A stretch of DNA of 64,000 nt from Caballeronia sp. INDeC2 (GTDB taxonomy: Bacteria; Pseudomonadota; Gammaproteobacteria; Burkholderiales; Burkholderiaceae): assembly GCF_023631325.1 (NCBI RefSeq), contig NZ_JALQDG010000003.1:372001-436000 (forward strand), given 5' to 3'. Below are positions 25,971 through 36,151 of this stretch, piece by piece. The notes beneath the pieces were generated by a model. It saw only the letters and a program-made list of their open reading frames with translations. It made no database searches and was not told where the DNA came from. A program made the translations under genes and the position numbers. The first letter of the stretch is position 1; each line of letters begins with the position of its first letter.

Positions 25971-27490
25971 GACGTTTCCTCTCCGTGCGCGGCGTACGCG
26001 AAGGCGTTCACATCGGCGAGCGCGAGCGGGGCGTGCGGACGCGTTTCAAGATAGAAGCGCCAGAGCACGTTGCGCGCCACTTTGGCGCGATAGGCGCTCG
26101 ATGCGCGCATGTCGGTGAGCGGCTGGAAATCGGCGTCGAGCGCGGCCATCGCGGCGCGCGCCGACGCTTCGTTCCATTCTCGGCCGACGAGCGCCGCTTC
26201 GGCTTGCGCCGCGCGCTTGGGCGTCGCCGCCATGCCGCCGAACGCGATGCGCGCATCCGTCACGCGATGGTTGCCGTCGAGCCGGATCGCGAACGCCGCG
26301 CACACCGCCGAAATGTCCTGGTCGTAACGCTTCGACACCTTGTACGTCCGAAAGCGCAGCGCCGCGACCGGACGCGGCACGCGAATCGCCGCGACGAATT
26401 CGCCGGCATCGAGCGCGGTCTTCTGATAGCCGAGATAGAACGCGTCGAGGCGCATCGTGCGGGTCGTGTCGGCCTTCTGCAGCACGAGTTCCGCGTTCAG
26501 CGCGATGAGCGCCGGCATCGAGTCGCCGATCGGCGAGCCGTTCGCCACATTGCCGCCGAGCGTGCCCGCGTTGCGGATCGGCCGCGACGCGAAGCGCGTC
26601 CATAATTCGGCGAGTTCGGGATAGTCGGCGGCGAACGCGGCATACGCATCGTCGAGCGAGGCGGCCGCGCCGATCGTCAGCGTGTGCGCGTCGCGCTCGA
26701 TCGTCTTCAGCTCGTCGACGTTGCCGATGTACAACACGTCGCCGAGATCGCGGAACTGCTTCGTGACCCACAGGCCGACATCGGTGCTGCCCGCGAGCAG
26801 ACGCGCGCTCGGATGCGCGGCGCGCAATCGGGCGAACTCCGCGCGCGTGACGGGCGCGTGGAACGTGTGCGGCCCGGATGCATCGGACGCGCGGTACTCG
26901 AACGTCTGCGTGCGCTTCAGCGCGAGCAACTGTCGCGCGATGGCATCGGGATCGAACGACGGACGCGGATACTCGAACATGCGCTGCGCGGCATCGACGA
27001 TCGGCCGATAGCCTGTGCAGCGGCACAGATTGCCCGAAAGCGCGACGGCGATTTCATCGCGCGACGGCGGGCCCGCATCGCGCGGATGGTGGTGATAGAG
27101 CGCCCACAGCGACATCACGAAGCCCGGCGTGCAAAAACCGCATTGCGAGCCGTGACAGTCCACGAGCGCCTGCTGCACCGGATGCAGCGCGCCATCTTCG
27201 CCACGCAAATCTTCGACGGTGAAAAGGGCGCGGGAATCGAGCGTCGGGAGAAACTGGATGCACGCGTTGACGGCTTTGAGCGCGAGCGCGCCGGACGCGT
27301 CGAGTTCGCCGATCACGACGGTGCATGCGCCGCAATCGCCCTCCGCGCAGCCTTCCTTCGTGCCGGTGCAGAGCGCGTCCTCGCGCAGATGCTGAAGCAC
27401 CGTGCGCGTGGCGGGCGCGTCGCCGATTTCGCGTACGGCGCCGCGTTGAAGAAAGCGGATGGTTTGCGTTGTCATGACTCGGGAAGACAT
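25967..27490 (-). CDS. xdhA: Xanthine dehydrogenase, iron-sulfur/FAD subunit
   Basis: Small subunit carrying two [2Fe-2S] clusters and FAD, passing electrons from molybdenum to NAD. 507 residues. Cluster ligands are visible in CTGTKEGCAEGDCGACTVV (N-terminal cluster) and CGFCTPGF with CRCTGYRPI (second cluster); the FAD domain has LLAGSTDVGLW and NAGTLGGNVANGSPIGD. First gene of the purine operon. The start is either ATG 27490 or the in-frame ATG 27475 (MTTQTIRF); neither has a clear Shine-Dalgarno. Confidence 0.95.
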   Translation of the reverse strand: MSSRVMTTQTIRFLQRGAVREIGDAPATRTVLQHLREDALCTGTKEGCAEGDCGACTVVIGELDASGALALKAVNACIQFLPTLDSRALFTVEDLRGEDGALHPVQQALVDCHGSQCGFCTPGFVMSLWALYHHHPRDAGPPSRDEIAVALSGNLCRCTGYRPIVDAAQRMFEYPRPSFDPDAIARQLLALKRTQTFEYRASDASGPHTFHAPVTRAEFARLRAAHPSARLLAGSTDVGLWVTKQFRDLGDVLYIGNVDELKTIERDAHTLTIGAAASLDDAYAAFAADYPELAELWTRFASRPIRNAGTLGGNVANGSPIGDSMPALIALNAELVLQKADTTRTMRLDAFYLGYQKTALDAGEFVAAIRVPRPVAALRFRTYKVSKRYDQDISAVCAAFAIRLDGNHRVTDARIAFGGMAATPKRAAQAEAALVGREWNEASARAAMAALDADFQPLTDMRASSAYRAKVARNVLWRFYLETRPHAPLALADVNAFAYAAHGEETS

Positions 27491-27747
27491 TGCGGACCGG
27501 GCGCGCGTTACGCGGTTTCCGTTCGCTTCATGGGTTGCCGTGAGAAAACGCTAGGCTGCCTTTGAACGAATCGGACTGCGCGCACGTAGATCGCCATCCA
27601 GGCACGACCTTAACACCCCAATATCCCAAAAATATTGCCGGGCACGTATCAAGATTATGCGGATGCGCTGATGCGGGAAAGGAGGAAGCGCGTAGAGCGC
27701 GATGAAGCGGGGAAAGCGGGCGGCAAGAAGGGGCCGCCCGGAATAAT

Positions 27748-28293
27748 TTACCGGACCGTCGTGCGCAGCTTGCGCTTCAGACGCACGCTGCCCGCGACCA
27801 GCACGAAAATCAGCGCAAACGCGATCAGCGACCATTGCGGCAAGGACAGCCCGAGAATCGGCGGATAGGGCGTTTCGCACAGGCCCGCGACCTTGAACAC
27901 TTGCGGCAGCCAGCTTGCGGGCGGCAGACCGTCGACGATCGGCTGAAGGGCATCGAAACCGCAACTGAAGCCGGGATGCGACTGCACATAGACGTGACGT
28001 GCGGCGGTGGCGAGGCCGCCGAGCGCCGAAACCGCGACGAGCGTCTCCAAAAGCGCAATGCCGCGCCAGCTACGGAAAGCCGCGCCGAGAAACGCGAAGA
28101 CCGCGATCAGCACGAAGAAATAGCGCTGGATGATGCACAGCGGGCAGGGATCTTCGCCGTGGAAGAATTGTAGATAGAGCGCGCCGCCGACGAGACTGAG
28201 ACTGACAAAACCGAGCAGCACGAGCAGGCGGCGCTCGCGGCGCATCACCCGGTCATCCTGATGCATCGTGAAGTGATTCAAAGAGTTGTTCAT
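27748..28293 (-). CDS. dsbB: Disulfide bond formation protein B
   Basis: Inner-membrane quinone reductase that reoxidises DsbA. 181 residues with four transmembrane helices. The first periplasmic Cys pair is C50-P-L-C53; the second loop has C111 (HPGFSCGF) and C139 (AGLCETP), the expected spacing for the DsbA-interacting pair. The short hydrophilic N-terminus ([20 protein letters not shown]) could be shorter if translation begins at MHQDDRV or MRRERR. It is monocistronic between xdhA and the amidase gene. Confidence 0.94.
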   Translation of the reverse strand: MNNSLNHFTMHQDDRVMRRERRLLVLLGFVSLSLVGGALYLQFFHGEDPCPLCIIQRYFFVLIAVFAFLGAAFRSWRGIALLETLVAVSALGGLATAARHVYVQSHPGFSCGFDALQPIVDGLPPASWLPQVFKVAGLCETPYPPILGLSLPQWSLIAFALIFVLVAGSVRLKRKLRTTVR

Positions 28294-28408
28294 TATTTCG
28301 CAACGATTCGAGAAGGAAGCACCTGAGTTGCGCGCGTATCGCGGTGAATTCTAGCGCGAACACCCGATGCGCAAAATCGGCCGCGACGTTCAGCCCATTT
28401 TCAGGCGC

Positions 28409-29788
28409 TCAGCGCGTCGTTTCCAGCACCGCTTCGACCGCGCGTCCGATCGACAGCAGCGTGTCGTCGGCGTTCGGCGCGGCCGCGAGCATCAGGCCCA
28501 CAGGCGCTTCGCCGCGCGGATGGCACGGCAGCGACAGCGCGCACGCATCGAGAAAATTGAACGCGGTCGGGTTGCGCAGGATCAGCGCATTGGTGCGCGT
28601 GAAGGCGTCGTCGTCGCTTTCGAGATCGGCGATGCGCGGCGGCAGCACCGGCACCGTCGGGCAGATGATCGCGTCGAAACGCTGCCACAGCGTCGTGCGC
28701 GCTTCCTCGATCATCGCGGCGCGCGCTTCACACAAGTCGATGTAATCCGCCGCGCTCGCCGCTTCGGCGCGCTTCAGACGCGCGAGCACGCGCGGGTCGT
28801 ATTCGTCGCCGCGCTCGGCCATCAATTTCCGATGCCACGCGTAAGCCTCGATCGCGACGAGCGGATAGCGATTGATCTCGGGCAGCCGGTCCAGCGGCGC
28901 GAAACGCACGTCTTCCACGAGCGCGCCCGCGGCGGCGAGATGATTGACCGCCGCGGCGACCGCACTCGCGACCGGCGATTCGACGCCATCGGTCACGTAG
29001 TTCGTGAGCACGCCGAGGCGCACGCCGTCGAGCGGACGCGTCGCGGGCACGCTGGAATCGCGTCCGGCGAGAATGCGGTCGACGAGCGCGCAGCACGCGA
29101 CCGACACGCCGATCGGCCCGAACGAATCGAGCGTCTTCGACAGCGGCACGCCGCCTTGCTTTGGAATGCGGCTCGCGGTCGGCTTGAATCCGGTGAGGCC
29201 GCACAATGCGGCGGGAATGCGGATGGAACCGCCGGTGTCGGTGCCGAGCGCGACGGCGGCCATGCCGTCCGCCACCGACGCAGCCGCACCCGATGACGAG
29301 CCGCCCGCGATGCGCGCGTCGCCCGGCACGTTCGCATGCCACGGCGAACGCGGCGTGCCGTAGTGCGGATTCAGCCCGAGGCCGGAGAACGCGAACTCGC
29401 TCATGTTGGTGCGCCCGACGATCACCGCGCCCGCACGGCGCAGGCGCGCGACGGCGACGGCGTCGGCCTTCGCGGGAGCGGCGTTGCGCAGCGCCTTCGA
29501 GCCGGCGCGCGTCACTTCGCCTTCGATATCGAAAAGATCCTTGATCGACACCGGAATGCCCGCGAGCGGCGAGAGCACGGTGCCTGCGCGGCGCAGCGCA
29601 TCGTGGGCGTCGGCGGCGGCGCGGGCGTGTTCGGCATCGACATGAAGGAAGACGGTCGCACCCTGGCCGGCAGGATCGGCGATACGTTCGAGCGCCGCTT
29701 CGACGAGCGCGCGGCTCGTCGTGCGGCCGCGCTTCAGATCGGCGGCGAGTTGGGCGAGCGGGGCGAACTGCGGCGAAGTGGTGGGCAT
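28409..29788 (-). CDS. Amidase (amidase signature family)
   Basis: 459 residues with the Ser-cisSer-Lys triad: K83 in GIPVSIKDLFD, the cis-Ser in GGSSSGAAAS (about 162-170) and nucleophile S188 in LGTDTGGSIRIP. The family hydrolyses amides ranging from simple amides to allophanate and Glu-tRNA intermediates. There are no GatB/GatC partners here and no urea carboxylase neighbour, so it is neither GatA nor a clear allophanate hydrolase; the substrate is unknown. About 150 bases separate it from hemN. Confidence 0.9.
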   Translation of the reverse strand: MPTTSPQFAPLAQLAADLKRGRTTSRALVEAALERIADPAGQGATVFLHVDAEHARAAADAHDALRRAGTVLSPLAGIPVSIKDLFDIEGEVTRAGSKALRNAAPAKADAVAVARLRRAGAVIVGRTNMSEFAFSGLGLNPHYGTPRSPWHANVPGDARIAGGSSSGAAASVADGMAAVALGTDTGGSIRIPAALCGLTGFKPTASRIPKQGGVPLSKTLDSFGPIGVSVACCALVDRILAGRDSSVPATRPLDGVRLGVLTNYVTDGVESPVASAVAAAVNHLAAAGALVEDVRFAPLDRLPEINRYPLVAIEAYAWHRKLMAERGDEYDPRVLARLKRAEAASAADYIDLCEARAAMIEEARTTLWQRFDAIICPTVPVLPPRIADLESDDDAFTRTNALILRNPTAFNFLDACALSLPCHPRGEAPVGLMLAAAPNADDTLLSIGRAVEAVLETTR

Positions 29789-29937
29789 GGCGTCGGGCAG
29801 TGGCGTGGCCGGCAGCGAGAAGGCCGGGCACGCCCGGCGCTTCGCATCGGCAGTGAAGGGATGGGCGCGCCGTGTCGCAAGGCTGGAGCGCTCAAGGTGG
29901 CAGTCATTCTAAGCCACCGGCGCCGATCGAACACCGC

Positions 29938-31320
29938 TCAGATCGTGCGCGAGAAGCGTCGCAGGCCCGCTTGTCCCAGATAACGGTCGAATACCGAGGC
30001 GACATTGCGCACCAGCATGCGTCCGGCGGGCAGCACGCGGATCGCGTCGCGCGAGAGGTCGATGAGGCCGTCTTCCGCCATCGGCGCGAGGCGCGCGAGT
30101 TCGTTGGCGAAAGTGGCGGGAAATTCGATGCCGTGTGCGCGCGCGACATCGTCGAAACGCAGTTCGCCGCCGCACATGAGACGCATGATGACGTCGCGGC
30201 GGAGTTGGTCGTCGGTGCCAAGACGCACGCCGCGCGTGATGGCGAGATCGCCCGCATCGATCGCGGCGGCGTAGTCGGCGAGATCGCGTGCGTTTTGCGC
30301 ATAGACATCGCCGATCTTGCCGATCGACGACGCGCCGATGCCGATCAGATCGCAATCCGCCCGCGTGCTATAGCCCTGGAAGTTGCGCTGAAGCGTGCCG
30401 GCCTCGAACGCGCGCGCGAGCTCGTCGCCGGGCAGCGCGAAATGATCCATGCCGATGTACACATAACCCGCGTCGCACATGCGCGCGATCACGCGCTCGA
30501 GAATCGCGAGACGCACGGCGGGCGAGGGCAGCGCGCTCTCGTCGATCTGCCGCTGCATCTTGAAGAGCGTCGGCATGTGCGCATAGCCGAACACGGACAC
30601 GCGATTCGGTTTCAGGTCGATGATCGCGTCGAGCGTGCGCGAAAAGCTCTCGACGCTCTGATGCGGCAGGCCGTAAATCAGGTCGACGCTCACGGACTTG
30701 AAGCCGTTCTTGCGCGCGGCGTCGAGCACCGTTTCGGTCATCTCACGCGGCTGGAGCCGATTGACGGCGCGCTGCACGCGCTCGTCGAAATCCTGCACGC
30801 CGAGGCTCAGCCGATTGAAACCAAGCTCGCGCAGCAACGCGATCGTCGCCTCCGATGCTTCACGCGGATCGACTTCGATCGAATATTCGGCGCGCTCGTC
30901 GTCGACGAGATTGAAATGCGCGCCCGTGGCGGACATCAGTTCGGCCATCTCCTCGTGCGAGAGGAAGGTCGGCGTGCCGCCGCCCCAGTGAAGCTGCGTG
31001 ACCGGACGCGAGGTGTCGAAAAGCGCGGCCTGCAGAGCGAGTTCGCGCTTCATCCGGTCGAGATACGGGCGCGCGTGCGCGCGATTTTTCGTCGCGACCT
31101 TGTTGCAGCCGCAATAGAAGCAGACGGTGTCGCAGAACGGGATGTGGAAGTAGAGCGAGAGATCGGCGTTCGCTTTCGCCTTGCTCGCGGCTTCGCGATA
31201 ATGCGCGGGATCGAAGGCGTCGGTGAACTGTACGGCGGTCGGATAGGACGTGTAGCGCGGGCCGTGCGCGTCGTAGCGCGCGAGCAGATCTGGGCGAAAG
31301 AACGGAGCGGCGGCAGTCAT
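29938..31320 (-). CDS. hemN: Oxygen-independent coproporphyrinogen III oxidase
   Basis: Radical-SAM enzyme making protoporphyrinogen IX in heme synthesis without O2. 460 residues from ATG 31320 (MTAAAPFFRPDLLARYD); an in-frame extension to 31470 is not homologous in character. The 4Fe-4S motif is C63-x3-C67-x2-C70 (FCDTVCFYCGCNK, with the extra C72 of true HemN), GGGTPT is at about 113-118, and GLPHQ follows. The N-terminal GPRYTSYPTAVQF is specific for HemN over HemW. No clear FNR/ANR box was seen upstream. Confidence 0.95.
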   Translation of the reverse strand: MTAAAPFFRPDLLARYDAHGPRYTSYPTAVQFTDAFDPAHYREAASKAKANADLSLYFHIPFCDTVCFYCGCNKVATKNRAHARPYLDRMKRELALQAALFDTSRPVTQLHWGGGTPTFLSHEEMAELMSATGAHFNLVDDERAEYSIEVDPREASEATIALLRELGFNRLSLGVQDFDERVQRAVNRLQPREMTETVLDAARKNGFKSVSVDLIYGLPHQSVESFSRTLDAIIDLKPNRVSVFGYAHMPTLFKMQRQIDESALPSPAVRLAILERVIARMCDAGYVYIGMDHFALPGDELARAFEAGTLQRNFQGYSTRADCDLIGIGASSIGKIGDVYAQNARDLADYAAAIDAGDLAITRGVRLGTDDQLRRDVIMRLMCGGELRFDDVARAHGIEFPATFANELARLAPMAEDGLIDLSRDAIRVLPAGRMLVRNVASVFDRYLGQAGLRRFSRTI

Positions 31321-31468
31321 GGCGAACCTCGGGGAATCGTCCGAGTGTAATCGGGCGATGGGGGCGACATTTGCGTGATAACGTCGCAGCCCGATAGCAG
31401 CGAATTGACGAAGCGCAAAGCCGATGCGTGGGACAATATCGTTTCTTTTCATGCGGTTCAGTGTCGCC

Positions 31469-31804
31469 ATGTCGATCGATTCTTCGTCTCATGCCTGCCG
31501 GGAAGCGTGCGGCGCCTGCTGCATCGCGCCGTCCATTTCGAGTCCGATTCCGGGGATGCCGGACGGCAAGCGCGCGGGCGAGCGTTGCGTTCAACTGGGC
31601 GACGATCTGCGCTGCAGGATTTTCGGAGATCCGCGCAGGCCGGCGTGCTGCGGCGGTTTGCAGCCGTCCGTTGAGATGTGCGGAGAGACGCGCGAATATG
31701 CGCTGACATGGATCGAACGACTGGAAGCGCAAACGCGGCCAACCGATGCCCGAACCGCGCCGCACGGCGCAGACTTGAAAAAAGCTTTGGAGGATTACGC
31801 ATGA
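31469..31804 (+). CDS. YkgJ-type cysteine cluster protein (putative zinc- or iron-binding)
   Basis: 111 residues with a Cys-rich core: [36 protein letters not shown] and MCGETREYA, matching the YkgJ CxxCxxCC pattern expected to bind metal. The start is uncertain: ATG 31469 (MSIDSSS) is chosen, with ATG 31451 and 31424 also possible; GACAAT at 31431-31436 could be a -10 box. The stop overlaps the next ATG by four bases, so it is coupled to the DUF1439 gene. Function is not established. Confidence 0.8.
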   Translation: MSIDSSSHACREACGACCIAPSISSPIPGMPDGKRAGERCVQLGDDLRCRIFGDPRRPACCGGLQPSVEMCGETREYALTWIERLEAQTRPTDARTAPHGADLKKALEDYA

Positions 31805-32394
31805 CGGAACCCGTCGCGCCGCTGCGGCGCCGGTTCGTGCTGGCAGGACTCGTGTCCCTGTGCGCACTCGCATTCACATCGACGGCGCAATCCGCGTCGA
31901 ACTCGATATTCCCCTTCATTCCGGACCACTACACATTTTCGACGCAGCAGGTGCAGGAAGCCGTCGCGCGGAAATTTCCGCTGCAACGTACGGCTTCGCA
32001 AATATTCGACGTCGTCCTGAGTAATCCCGTCGTCGGCATGGCGCCGGATCGTAATCGCGTGACGGTGCGCGTCGACGCGCGTCTGTCCACGCCGTTCATG
32101 CCGAATCCCGTGATCGGCGCGTTCACGCTCTCGACGCAACTCGGCTACGACGCGCCGAGCCGATCGGTCATTCTCGTGTCGCCATCCGTCGACGATGCGC
32201 AGTTCAGCGGCGACGCCGCGCAGTACAACCAACAGATTGCATCGGTAGGCGCGCAACTCGCGGCGCAACTGCTCGACCGCTATCCGATCCACACCTTCAA
32301 GCCAGAGGAACTCCAGTTCGCCGGCGTGTCTTACGAACCCGGTACAATCACAGTCCTTACAAACGGCATACGTGTGCAGATCGTTGAGAAGTGA
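31801..32394 (+). CDS. DUF1439 (YceB-like) exported protein
   Basis: 197 residues with a signal sequence ([20 protein letters not shown], cleavage near AQSA-SNSIF); the ATG overlaps the upstream stop. The mature part has the YceB/DUF1439 layout: [17 protein letters not shown] at the start and a beta-rich lipid-pocket-like region. It is probably periplasmic rather than a lipoprotein because no lipobox Cys follows the signal. Function is unknown; the coupling to the YkgJ-like gene is the only context. Confidence 0.8.
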   Translation: MTEPVAPLRRRFVLAGLVSLCALAFTSTAQSASNSIFPFIPDHYTFSTQQVQEAVARKFPLQRTASQIFDVVLSNPVVGMAPDRNRVTVRVDARLSTPFMPNPVIGAFTLSTQLGYDAPSRSVILVSPSVDDAQFSGDAAQYNQQIASVGAQLAAQLLDRYPIHTFKPEELQFAGVSYEPGTITVLTNGIRVQIVEK

Positions 32395-32458
32395 GTCGAA
32401 ATCTCTGCGCAATGTGCTCCATAAGCAACGGCGATAACGGCGAACAAGGGCTGAACGG

Positions 32459-33292
32459 ATGGACTGGATATTGATGGTGAAGGCGCTCATTCTGGGCGTC
32501 GTGGAGGGCTTGACCGAATTTTTGCCGGTTTCAAGCACGGGGCATCTGATCGTCGCGGGCAGCTTGCTGAACTTCACCGACGCACAATCGAAAACCTTCG
32601 ACGTCGTCATCCAGTTCGGCGCCATTCTTGCGATCTGCTGGGAATATCGCGCGAAGATCGGCTCAGTGGTCACGGGCCTGCCCGCACGCGCCGACGCGCG
32701 GCGCTTCACGCTGAACGTGATCATCGCGACCATTCCGGCCATCGTCCTGGGCTTGCTGTTCGAGAAGAGCATCAAATCAGTGCTGTTCTCGCCGGTGCCG
32801 GTGTCGGTGGCGCTGATCGCCGGCGGCGTCGTGATCTTGTGGGCGGAGTCGCGTCAGCGCGAACGCGCCGTCGCGCCGCGCGTACATTCCGTCGATGATC
32901 TTTCCTACGCGGATGCCTTCAAGGTCGGTCTCGCGCAATGCTTCGCGCTGATTCCGGGCACCTCGCGTTCCGGCGCGACGATCATCGGCGGGATGCTGTT
33001 CGGACTCGAACGACGCGTCGCCACGGAGTTCTCGTTCTTCCTTGCGATTCCGATCATCTTCGGCGCGACGCTCTACGAAATGGCGAAGTACTGGCGCACG
33101 CTGACCGTGAACGACTTCGGGCTCTTCGCGATCGGGCTCGTCGCGGCGTTCATCAGCGCCTTCGTCTGTGTGCGCTGGCTGCTGCGCTATGTCGCTTCGC
33201 ACGATTTCACCGCGTTCGCGTGGTATCGCATCGGCTTCGGCTTGTTGATTCTGATCGTCGGATATAGCGGCGGCTTGAGTTGGGCCGACTGA
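32459..33292 (+). CDS. uppP: Undecaprenyl-diphosphatase (BacA/UppP)
   Basis: Dephosphorylates undecaprenyl diphosphate to recycle the lipid carrier for peptidoglycan and O-antigen synthesis; overexpression gives bacitracin resistance. 277 residues, multispanning. The two family motifs are present: [16 protein letters not shown] near 17-32 and [15 protein letters not shown] near 165-180. It ends at a terminator shared with the converging trmB. Confidence 0.96.
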   Translation: MDWILMVKALILGVVEGLTEFLPVSSTGHLIVAGSLLNFTDAQSKTFDVVIQFGAILAICWEYRAKIGSVVTGLPARADARRFTLNVIIATIPAIVLGLLFEKSIKSVLFSPVPVSVALIAGGVVILWAESRQRERAVAPRVHSVDDLSYADAFKVGLAQCFALIPGTSRSGATIIGGMLFGLERRVATEFSFFLAIPIIFGATLYEMAKYWRTLTVNDFGLFAIGLVAAFISAFVCVRWLLRYVASHDFTAFAWYRIGFGLLILIVGYSGGLSWAD

Positions 33293-33318
33293 CCGCGCTT
33301 TCGCCGCGCACCATGCAA

Positions 33319-33342
33319 AACGCCACGGCTTGCCGTGGCGTT
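33319..33342. terminator. Bidirectional terminator between uppP and trmB
   Basis: 10-bp stem AACGCCACGG/CCGTGGCGTT with a CTTG loop, AAAA before and a short T-rich run after. It lies between converging genes. Confidence 0.8.
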
Positions 33343-33364
33343 GTCGTTTCTGCGCGGCGCGTTC

Positions 33365-34093
33365 TTAGCGGCGGCGGAACATCAGATCCCACACGCCGTG
33401 CCCGAGCCGCAGTCCGCGTCGCTCGAACTTCGTGACCGGACGGAAATCGGGGCGCGGCGCGTAGCCGTCCGCGGTGTTTTCCAGCGCCGGTTCGGCGCAC
33501 AGCACTTCGAGCATCTGCTCGGCGTAATTCTGCCAGTCGGTCGCGAGATGGATATAGCCGCCCGGCTTCATGCGCGACACGAGCAGCGCGACGAACTTCG
33601 GCTGGATCAGGCGGCGCTTGTGATGACGCGCCTTGTGCCACGGATCGGGAAAGTAGATGTGCACGCCGTCGAGACTGTCGGGCGCGATCATGTGTTCGAG
33701 CACTTCCACGGCGTCGTGCTGAAGAATGCGGATATTGCCGAGCCCTTGCTCGCCGATCAGCTTCAAGAGCGCGCCCACGCCCGGCTCATGCACTTCCACG
33801 CCGATGAAGTCGTCGCCCGGACGCGCGGCCGCGATTTCCGCCGTGGTCGCGCCCATGCCGAAGCCGATCTCAAGCACGCGCGCCGCGTGCCGGCCGAAGA
33901 GCGCATCCCAGTCGGCGGTCTGGGGCGTGTAGGGCACGACATAGCGCGGACCGAGATCGTCGATCGCGCGCTGCTGGCCCGGCGATACACGGCCCGCGCG
34001 CGTGACGAAACTGCGGATGCGTCGATGGCGCAGCGTGGCATTTTCGTTGACGTCGGACTGGTCGCCGGCGTCGTCCTTGGGATCGTGGTTCAT
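33365..34093 (-). CDS. trmB: tRNA (guanine-N7-)-methyltransferase
   Basis: Makes m7G46 in tRNA using SAM. 242 residues from ATG 34093 ([10 protein letters not shown]); the open frame runs to 34138, but the extra part ([11 protein letters not shown]) would overlap the terminator of tRNA-Gly. SAM site [15 protein letters not shown] near 86-100, and [17 protein letters not shown], the TrmB signature, near 155-172. It sits immediately downstream of tRNA-Gly on the same strand. Confidence 0.95.
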   Translation of the reverse strand: MNHDPKDDAGDQSDVNENATLRHRRIRSFVTRAGRVSPGQQRAIDDLGPRYVVPYTPQTADWDALFGRHAARVLEIGFGMGATTAEIAAARPGDDFIGVEVHEPGVGALLKLIGEQGLGNIRILQHDAVEVLEHMIAPDSLDGVHIYFPDPWHKARHHKRRLIQPKFVALLVSRMKPGGYIHLATDWQNYAEQMLEVLCAEPALENTADGYAPRPDFRPVTKFERRGLRLGHGVWDLMFRRR

Positions 34094-34124
34094 GAGGCGA
34101 TGCTGAAAACGGATGCGGGAAACT

Positions 34125-34158
34125 AAAAAGCCGCCCAAACGTGACTTGGGGCGGCTTT
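34125..34158 (-). terminator. Terminator downstream of tRNA-Gly
   Basis: 10-bp stem AAAGCCGCCC/GGGCGGCTTT with a 12-base loop, ending in a T-run on the minus strand. Confidence 0.85.
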
Positions 34159-34169
34159 CGCTGGGATTC

Positions 34170-34244
34170 TGGAGCGGGCGATGGGAATCGAACCCACGTC
34201 AGTAGCTTGGGAAGCTACGGTAATGGCCATTATACGACGCCCGC
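34170..34244 (-). tRNA. tRNA-Gly (anticodon CCC)
   Basis: 75 bases including CCA. Acceptor stem GCGGGCG/CGCCCGC; anticodon stem GTAGC/GCTAC with the 7-base loop TTCCCAA, so the anticodon is CCC, reading GGG. The T-loop is GTTCGATTC. Confidence 0.95.
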
Positions 34245-34298
34245 TTGAGCCGGGTATTGTAAGCGCAACGCGTCCCGAGGCGCAATTGCGCGCGGCGC

Positions 34299-34859
34299 TC
34301 AGATTCCGAAGAGCGTCATCGACACGGCGACGCGCGTCACGACCATCAACAGCACCTGGACGATCACGAACAGCAGGATCGGCGAAAGATCGATGCCGCC
34401 AAGGCGCGGCAGGATGCGCCGCAGCGGATCGAGGAACGGCGCGGTGATCTGATAGAGCAGCGGCATCGCCGGCGATTGCGGATTGAGCCACGAAAGCAGC
34501 GCCATCAGGATCGTCACCCAGATGATCAGATTGAGCGCCCACTTGACGACGGTCAGCAGCGCGACGAGCAGAAGGATCGGCACCATGAGCGTCGGATCGA
34601 CGCCCGCGAGGACGACCATCAGCGTGACATAGACAGCCGATGCGATGAACGCCGCGACGATGCTCGCCCAGTCGATCTTCCCGCCAGGCAGGATCTTGCG
34701 CAGCGGCAGGACGAGCCAGTTGGTCGCCTGCATGACGGCGTTCGACACTGGGTTGTAGGGCGGCATGCGCACGACCTGTATCCATGCGCGCAGCAAAAGC
34801 GCCGCGCCGAACAGGGTGAAAAGCGTGTTGAGCAGAAAACGGGCGATATCGCCGAACAT
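34299..34859 (-). CDS. YggT family integral membrane protein
   Basis: 186 residues, two tandem YggT units each with two membrane helices. LLRAWIQVVRMPPYNPVSNAVMQATNWLVLPLRKILPG is the first repeat (about 23-60), and LLSWLNPQSPAMPLLYQITAPFLDPLRRILPRLGG the second (about 122-156). Roles proposed for relatives include osmotic protection and cell-division-linked membrane organisation. It is not adjacent to proC, with which it is often paired elsewhere. Confidence 0.93.
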   Translation of the reverse strand: MFGDIARFLLNTLFTLFGAALLLRAWIQVVRMPPYNPVSNAVMQATNWLVLPLRKILPGGKIDWASIVAAFIASAVYVTLMVVLAGVDPTLMVPILLLVALLTVVKWALNLIIWVTILMALLSWLNPQSPAMPLLYQITAPFLDPLRRILPRLGGIDLSPILLFVIVQVLLMVVTRVAVSMTLFGI

Positions 34860-35601
34860 CTCGGGTCCTCTAGGATGCGTGCGCAGTGTCGCGACGTGCG
34901 CCGGGTCGTAATGACGAAATGACGAAAGGGTGGTGGAACGCGCGGACGCTAGCGGGCGCGGATCCGCTCGATGGTGGTCCCGGAGGTGCGGCCGCCTGTA
35001 CGGCGCGAATCGTGAATGCTGACCTTGATCATTGTTCGTTCTCTGGACTTGAGTGTCGTGCCGAAGTCAACGCGGCGCGCCGGTGCGCGATTTGCACCGT
35101 GCCCTTCGATGAAGCTTCGCGATTTACCGATGCGGCGACTCGAATTCCCCGCCCAAGAGGCGTGCCTGATGGGGCGCCGGACGTCACCATAACATGGCTT
35201 TAGGGCCGCTTGGGGACGTTGTCGCACGCGGCGCAAGCGATTCTCCGGACAATCACATGAAAGGCAAGTGAAAGTGGCCGGCAACGATGCTCGGACCGCC
35301 AATCCCGTCGTCGGAAAACCCTGTGTTGCCAATTTGAGACGGTCGCGAAAAGGCGCATTTCCCACAAAACTGGCAGGATATAAATAGGAAAAGCGAAAGT
35401 TCGAATGGTCGCACACCGCCCGAAGTTTTCTGGTGAAAGCACGGCGCGCGAAACGGATAAGCGGCTCCGCCCGAAGGGCATGTTTTCTGCTGTACGTGGT
35501 TGAACGCACAATCGACGGTAATTCTTGGTCTCTTTGCGAACATCGAGGAACGAGCAGGCGCTCAATACTAAAGAGAAGACGGATTCAGCGGGAGACGGCA
35601 C
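34860..35601. other. Gene-poor region
   Basis: No long convincing gene. A 27-codon open frame on the minus strand (34949-35032, MIKVSIHDSRRTGGRTSG...) has a weak AGAGAA upstream. TATAAAT near 35376-35382 could be a plus-strand -10 box for the small gene at 35602. About 35330-35560 is AT-rich relative to its surroundings. Confidence 0.4.
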
Positions 35602-35820
35602 ATGGCCGAAGGCGGTCGCTCTCCCATCGAGGTTCATTCGCTACGTTCGGAGGTCGCCGTGAGCATTTTCTCTTATCGAAAGCATCTGCGATTCTTGAGC
35701 CAGGCCCAGCGGCGCCGCTGGTGGGATCAGAAAAAGCGCCTGACGCCGCGGGTGGTTATCGGCGGGGCGTATGTTCCGCCAAACGTCACGCGTGAATTCG
35801 CTTATGTGAAAGTAGGCTAA
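35602..35820 (+). CDS. Small basic hypothetical protein (72 or 53 residues)
   Basis: Two starts are credible: ATG 35602 with GGGAGA seven bases upstream, and GTG 35659 with CGGAGG five bases upstream. The shared core SIFSYRKHLRFLSQAQRRRWW is very basic and aromatic, continuing DQKKRLTPRVVIGGAYVPP and ending FAYVKVG. It has no signal peptide or membrane segment. A strong terminator follows at 35851, which supports a real transcript. The family is not recognised; nucleic-acid binding is possible from the charge alone. Confidence 0.55.
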   Translation: MAEGGRSPIEVHSLRSEVAVSIFSYRKHLRFLSQAQRRRWWDQKKRLTPRVVIGGAYVPPNVTREFAYVKVG

Positions 35821-35850
35821 AACGCGCCCAACAATCTCGCGCTGTACGTG

Positions 35851-35887
35851 AAAAGCCCCGCCGGGCGCGTTGTCCGGCGGGGCTTTT
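35851..35887. terminator. Strong Rho-independent terminator
   Basis: 14-bp perfect stem AAAAGCCCCGCCGG/CCGGCGGGGCTTTT with a 9-base loop, 30 bases after the small-gene stop codon. Confidence 0.9.
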
Positions 35888-36151
35888 CCGTTCATTTGTA
35901 AATAGACGTTACGCGTGTTTTATTACTCTCGACGAGGTACGTCGCACGCGTACCGCGGATGTCCGCCGAACGGCCGCTCCGCGCGCATTCGCGGGCGACG
36001 CCTGGCTTTCAATCCCGCGCCGACGTTAAGAAACTTGCAATTTGCAACAAATGGTCCATGCGACCGATCGTCTTTTTCGATAAATTGAGTTCATCCGTCG
36101 CTCGTGAGCCGTAGGATCCGGCCAACACGCGAAGCGGCGAGGAGAACTAAA

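Noticed and set aside
28409..29788. GatA (Glu-tRNA amidotransferase subunit)
   Set aside because: The amidase triad is present, but no gatB/gatC genes accompany it and the sequence lacks a clear GatA context.
31321..31468. FNR/ANR box upstream of hemN
   Set aside because: No TTGAT-N4-ATCAA-like sequence seen.
34949..35032. 27-codon minus-strand frame (MIKVSIHDSRRTGG...)
   Set aside because: Too short and only a weak purine stretch upstream; kept as a mention in the intergenic entry.
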